Of a DNA stretch of 46,262 nucleotides, positions 45,769 to 46,262 are shown piece by piece. The stretch's first letter is position 1. Each line of letters opens with the position of its first letter. Source of the stretch: Welwitschia mirabilis (Eukaryota; Gnetophyta; Gnetopsida; Welwitschiales). Below the pieces are notes generated by a model. The model searched no databases. It saw only the letters and a list, made by a program, of their open reading frames with translations, and was not told the DNA's origin. A program made the position numbers and the translations under genes. The stretch lies in NCBI GenBank assembly GCA_051453625.1, contig JBOZIK010000001.1, positions 114,647,521 to 114,693,782 on the forward strand, in the 5' to 3' direction.

Positions 45769-46262
45769 TGTTGGAATTTGATGGTGTATTTTAAGTATCT
45801 TTGTAGGTTATTCATATAGGTTTTTAATACAATTTTGATAGCTATGAAGTCATGAATAAGATGATTAGGAAACATGTGATATCTAGCATTTTTGGTAATT
45901 TCTTGGGCCTATTCTGATACTGCAAAATTGGAAGATGGACTGTATGAGTCAAAGACTGATTCATCTTAGAGAGAAGAACTGAAGAAGACTGTTATCTCAC
46001 TCGTTGTCCCCACGACACATAGGACAACCAGACTGCTAACATAAACAGTAGCCTGTGGCACCGATAGTAGCACATGGTGCACATGTTGACAGGGCATCAT
46101 CCGTAGTATCGTCCAGATGATAGGTAGGACGATAGCATCAAATTGCACGTATGATAACCCATGGGGCCGATGACAGCAAATGACATACTGCCTAAGCCGT
46201 TAAGGCGGTGTCGTCCCCTATGTCGTGTGGATGACATACAGGACGAAAACTATTTTTACACT
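45769..46262 (+). mobile_element. LTR D, partial (dyad-LTR family, C/D subfamily)
   Basis: Begins TGTTGGAATTTGATGG and runs off the window before its TATA box. It is the best preserved family member: many CpG sites remain, and all three dyad units (45991, 46096, 46210) keep most of the consensus. The first about 210 bp match LTR C closely, with differences that are mainly transitions. The open frame on the minus strand at 45966-46148 is a chance frame across the dyad units. Confidence 0.8.
45991..46247 (+). repeat. Three well-preserved dyad units in LTR D
   Basis: 45991 GTTATCT-N5-GTTGTCC/CCACGAC-N5-GGACAAC; 46096 ATCATCC-N5-ATCGTCC/AGATGAT-N5-GGACGAT; 46210 GTCGTCC-N5-GTCGTGT/GGATGAC-N5-GGACGAA. 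Starts are 105 and 114 bp apart. These copies define the consensus GTCRTCC-N5-GTCRTCC/GGAYGAC-N5-GGAYGAC. Confidence 0.85.

Noticed and set aside
968-46247. Dyad units as a CRISPR array or prokaryotic operator array
   Set aside because: Units are internally palindromic and diverged. They sit at LTR-specific positions next to TATA boxes in plant retrotransposons, with no cas genes and no unique spacers of constant length.
46210-46247. Dyad unit as a simple hairpin
   Set aside because: In this copy CGTCC/GGACG and ATGTC/GACAT pair neatly, but across the 18 units the spacers do not covary and the constant feature is half-site spacing. A protein site fits better, although structure is not excluded.

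Overview
The window looks like gene-free, TE-packed heterochromatin from a plant nuclear genome. It is very AT-rich. Every protein that can be recognised belongs to a plant retrotransposon: Ty3/gypsy of the Athila/Tat type, a Ty3/gypsy chromovirus-type gag, Ty1/copia, and an RTE-type LINE. All are dead. Former Arg, Gln and Trp codons are now stops and CpG sites have become TpG/CpA, the pattern expected from cytosine-methylation decay. I see no host gene, rRNA, tRNA, CRISPR array or prokaryotic operon. The long open frames are mostly chance frames in AT-rich sequence or run across N gaps. The species cannot be named from this sequence.

Layout. 1-2300: a minus-strand element of a family I call the dyad-LTR family, with leader and gag remnant (1-1373), decayed tRNA-Asp primer site (1374-1400) and 5' LTR E (from 1401). 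3430-3990: degenerate tandem repeat. 4314-5160: a long decayed plus-strand frame of unknown function. 5446-5480: purine-rich tract (minus strand). 5740-12900: minus-strand Athila-type gypsy with gag, protease, RT, RNase H and integrase, interrupted between RNase H and integrase by about 2 kb that includes a 986-base gap. 13750-17700: plus-strand copia element. 19150-22110: plus-strand Athila-type gag-protease, abutting an RTE-type LINE (22170-24690). 25330-25960: roughly 200-bp degenerate repeat. 26666-28079: solo LTR A with a perfect 5-bp target duplication. 28525-29192: minus-oriented LTR of another family. 29193-36385: about 7 kb with no recognisable coding. 36386-40357: LTR B, tRNA-Asp primer site, T-rich leader, truncated gag, then LTR C. 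40380-42107: minus-strand chromovirus-type gag, its tRNA-Met primer site and LTR edge. 44077-44170: possible SINE. 44953-45232: 83-87 bp tandem repeat. 45725-46262: a second copy of the gag/LTR junction (LTR D), running off the end.

The most striking signal is in the dyad-LTR family (LTRs A-E). The upstream part of each LTR, and the leader of the E element, carry a 38-bp unit made of four 7-bp half-sites: GTCRTCC, 5 bp, GTCRTCC, then abutting GGAYGAC, 5 bp, GGAYGAC. I count 18 units with invariant spacing, including intact units in LTR D. LTRs A and B keep the same inter-unit spacing (82, 81-82 and 116-119 bp). Two members share the same gag-to-LTR junction, which suggests a gag-only non-autonomous derivative. 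Several N gaps are flanked by near-identical sequence and look like assembly duplications.
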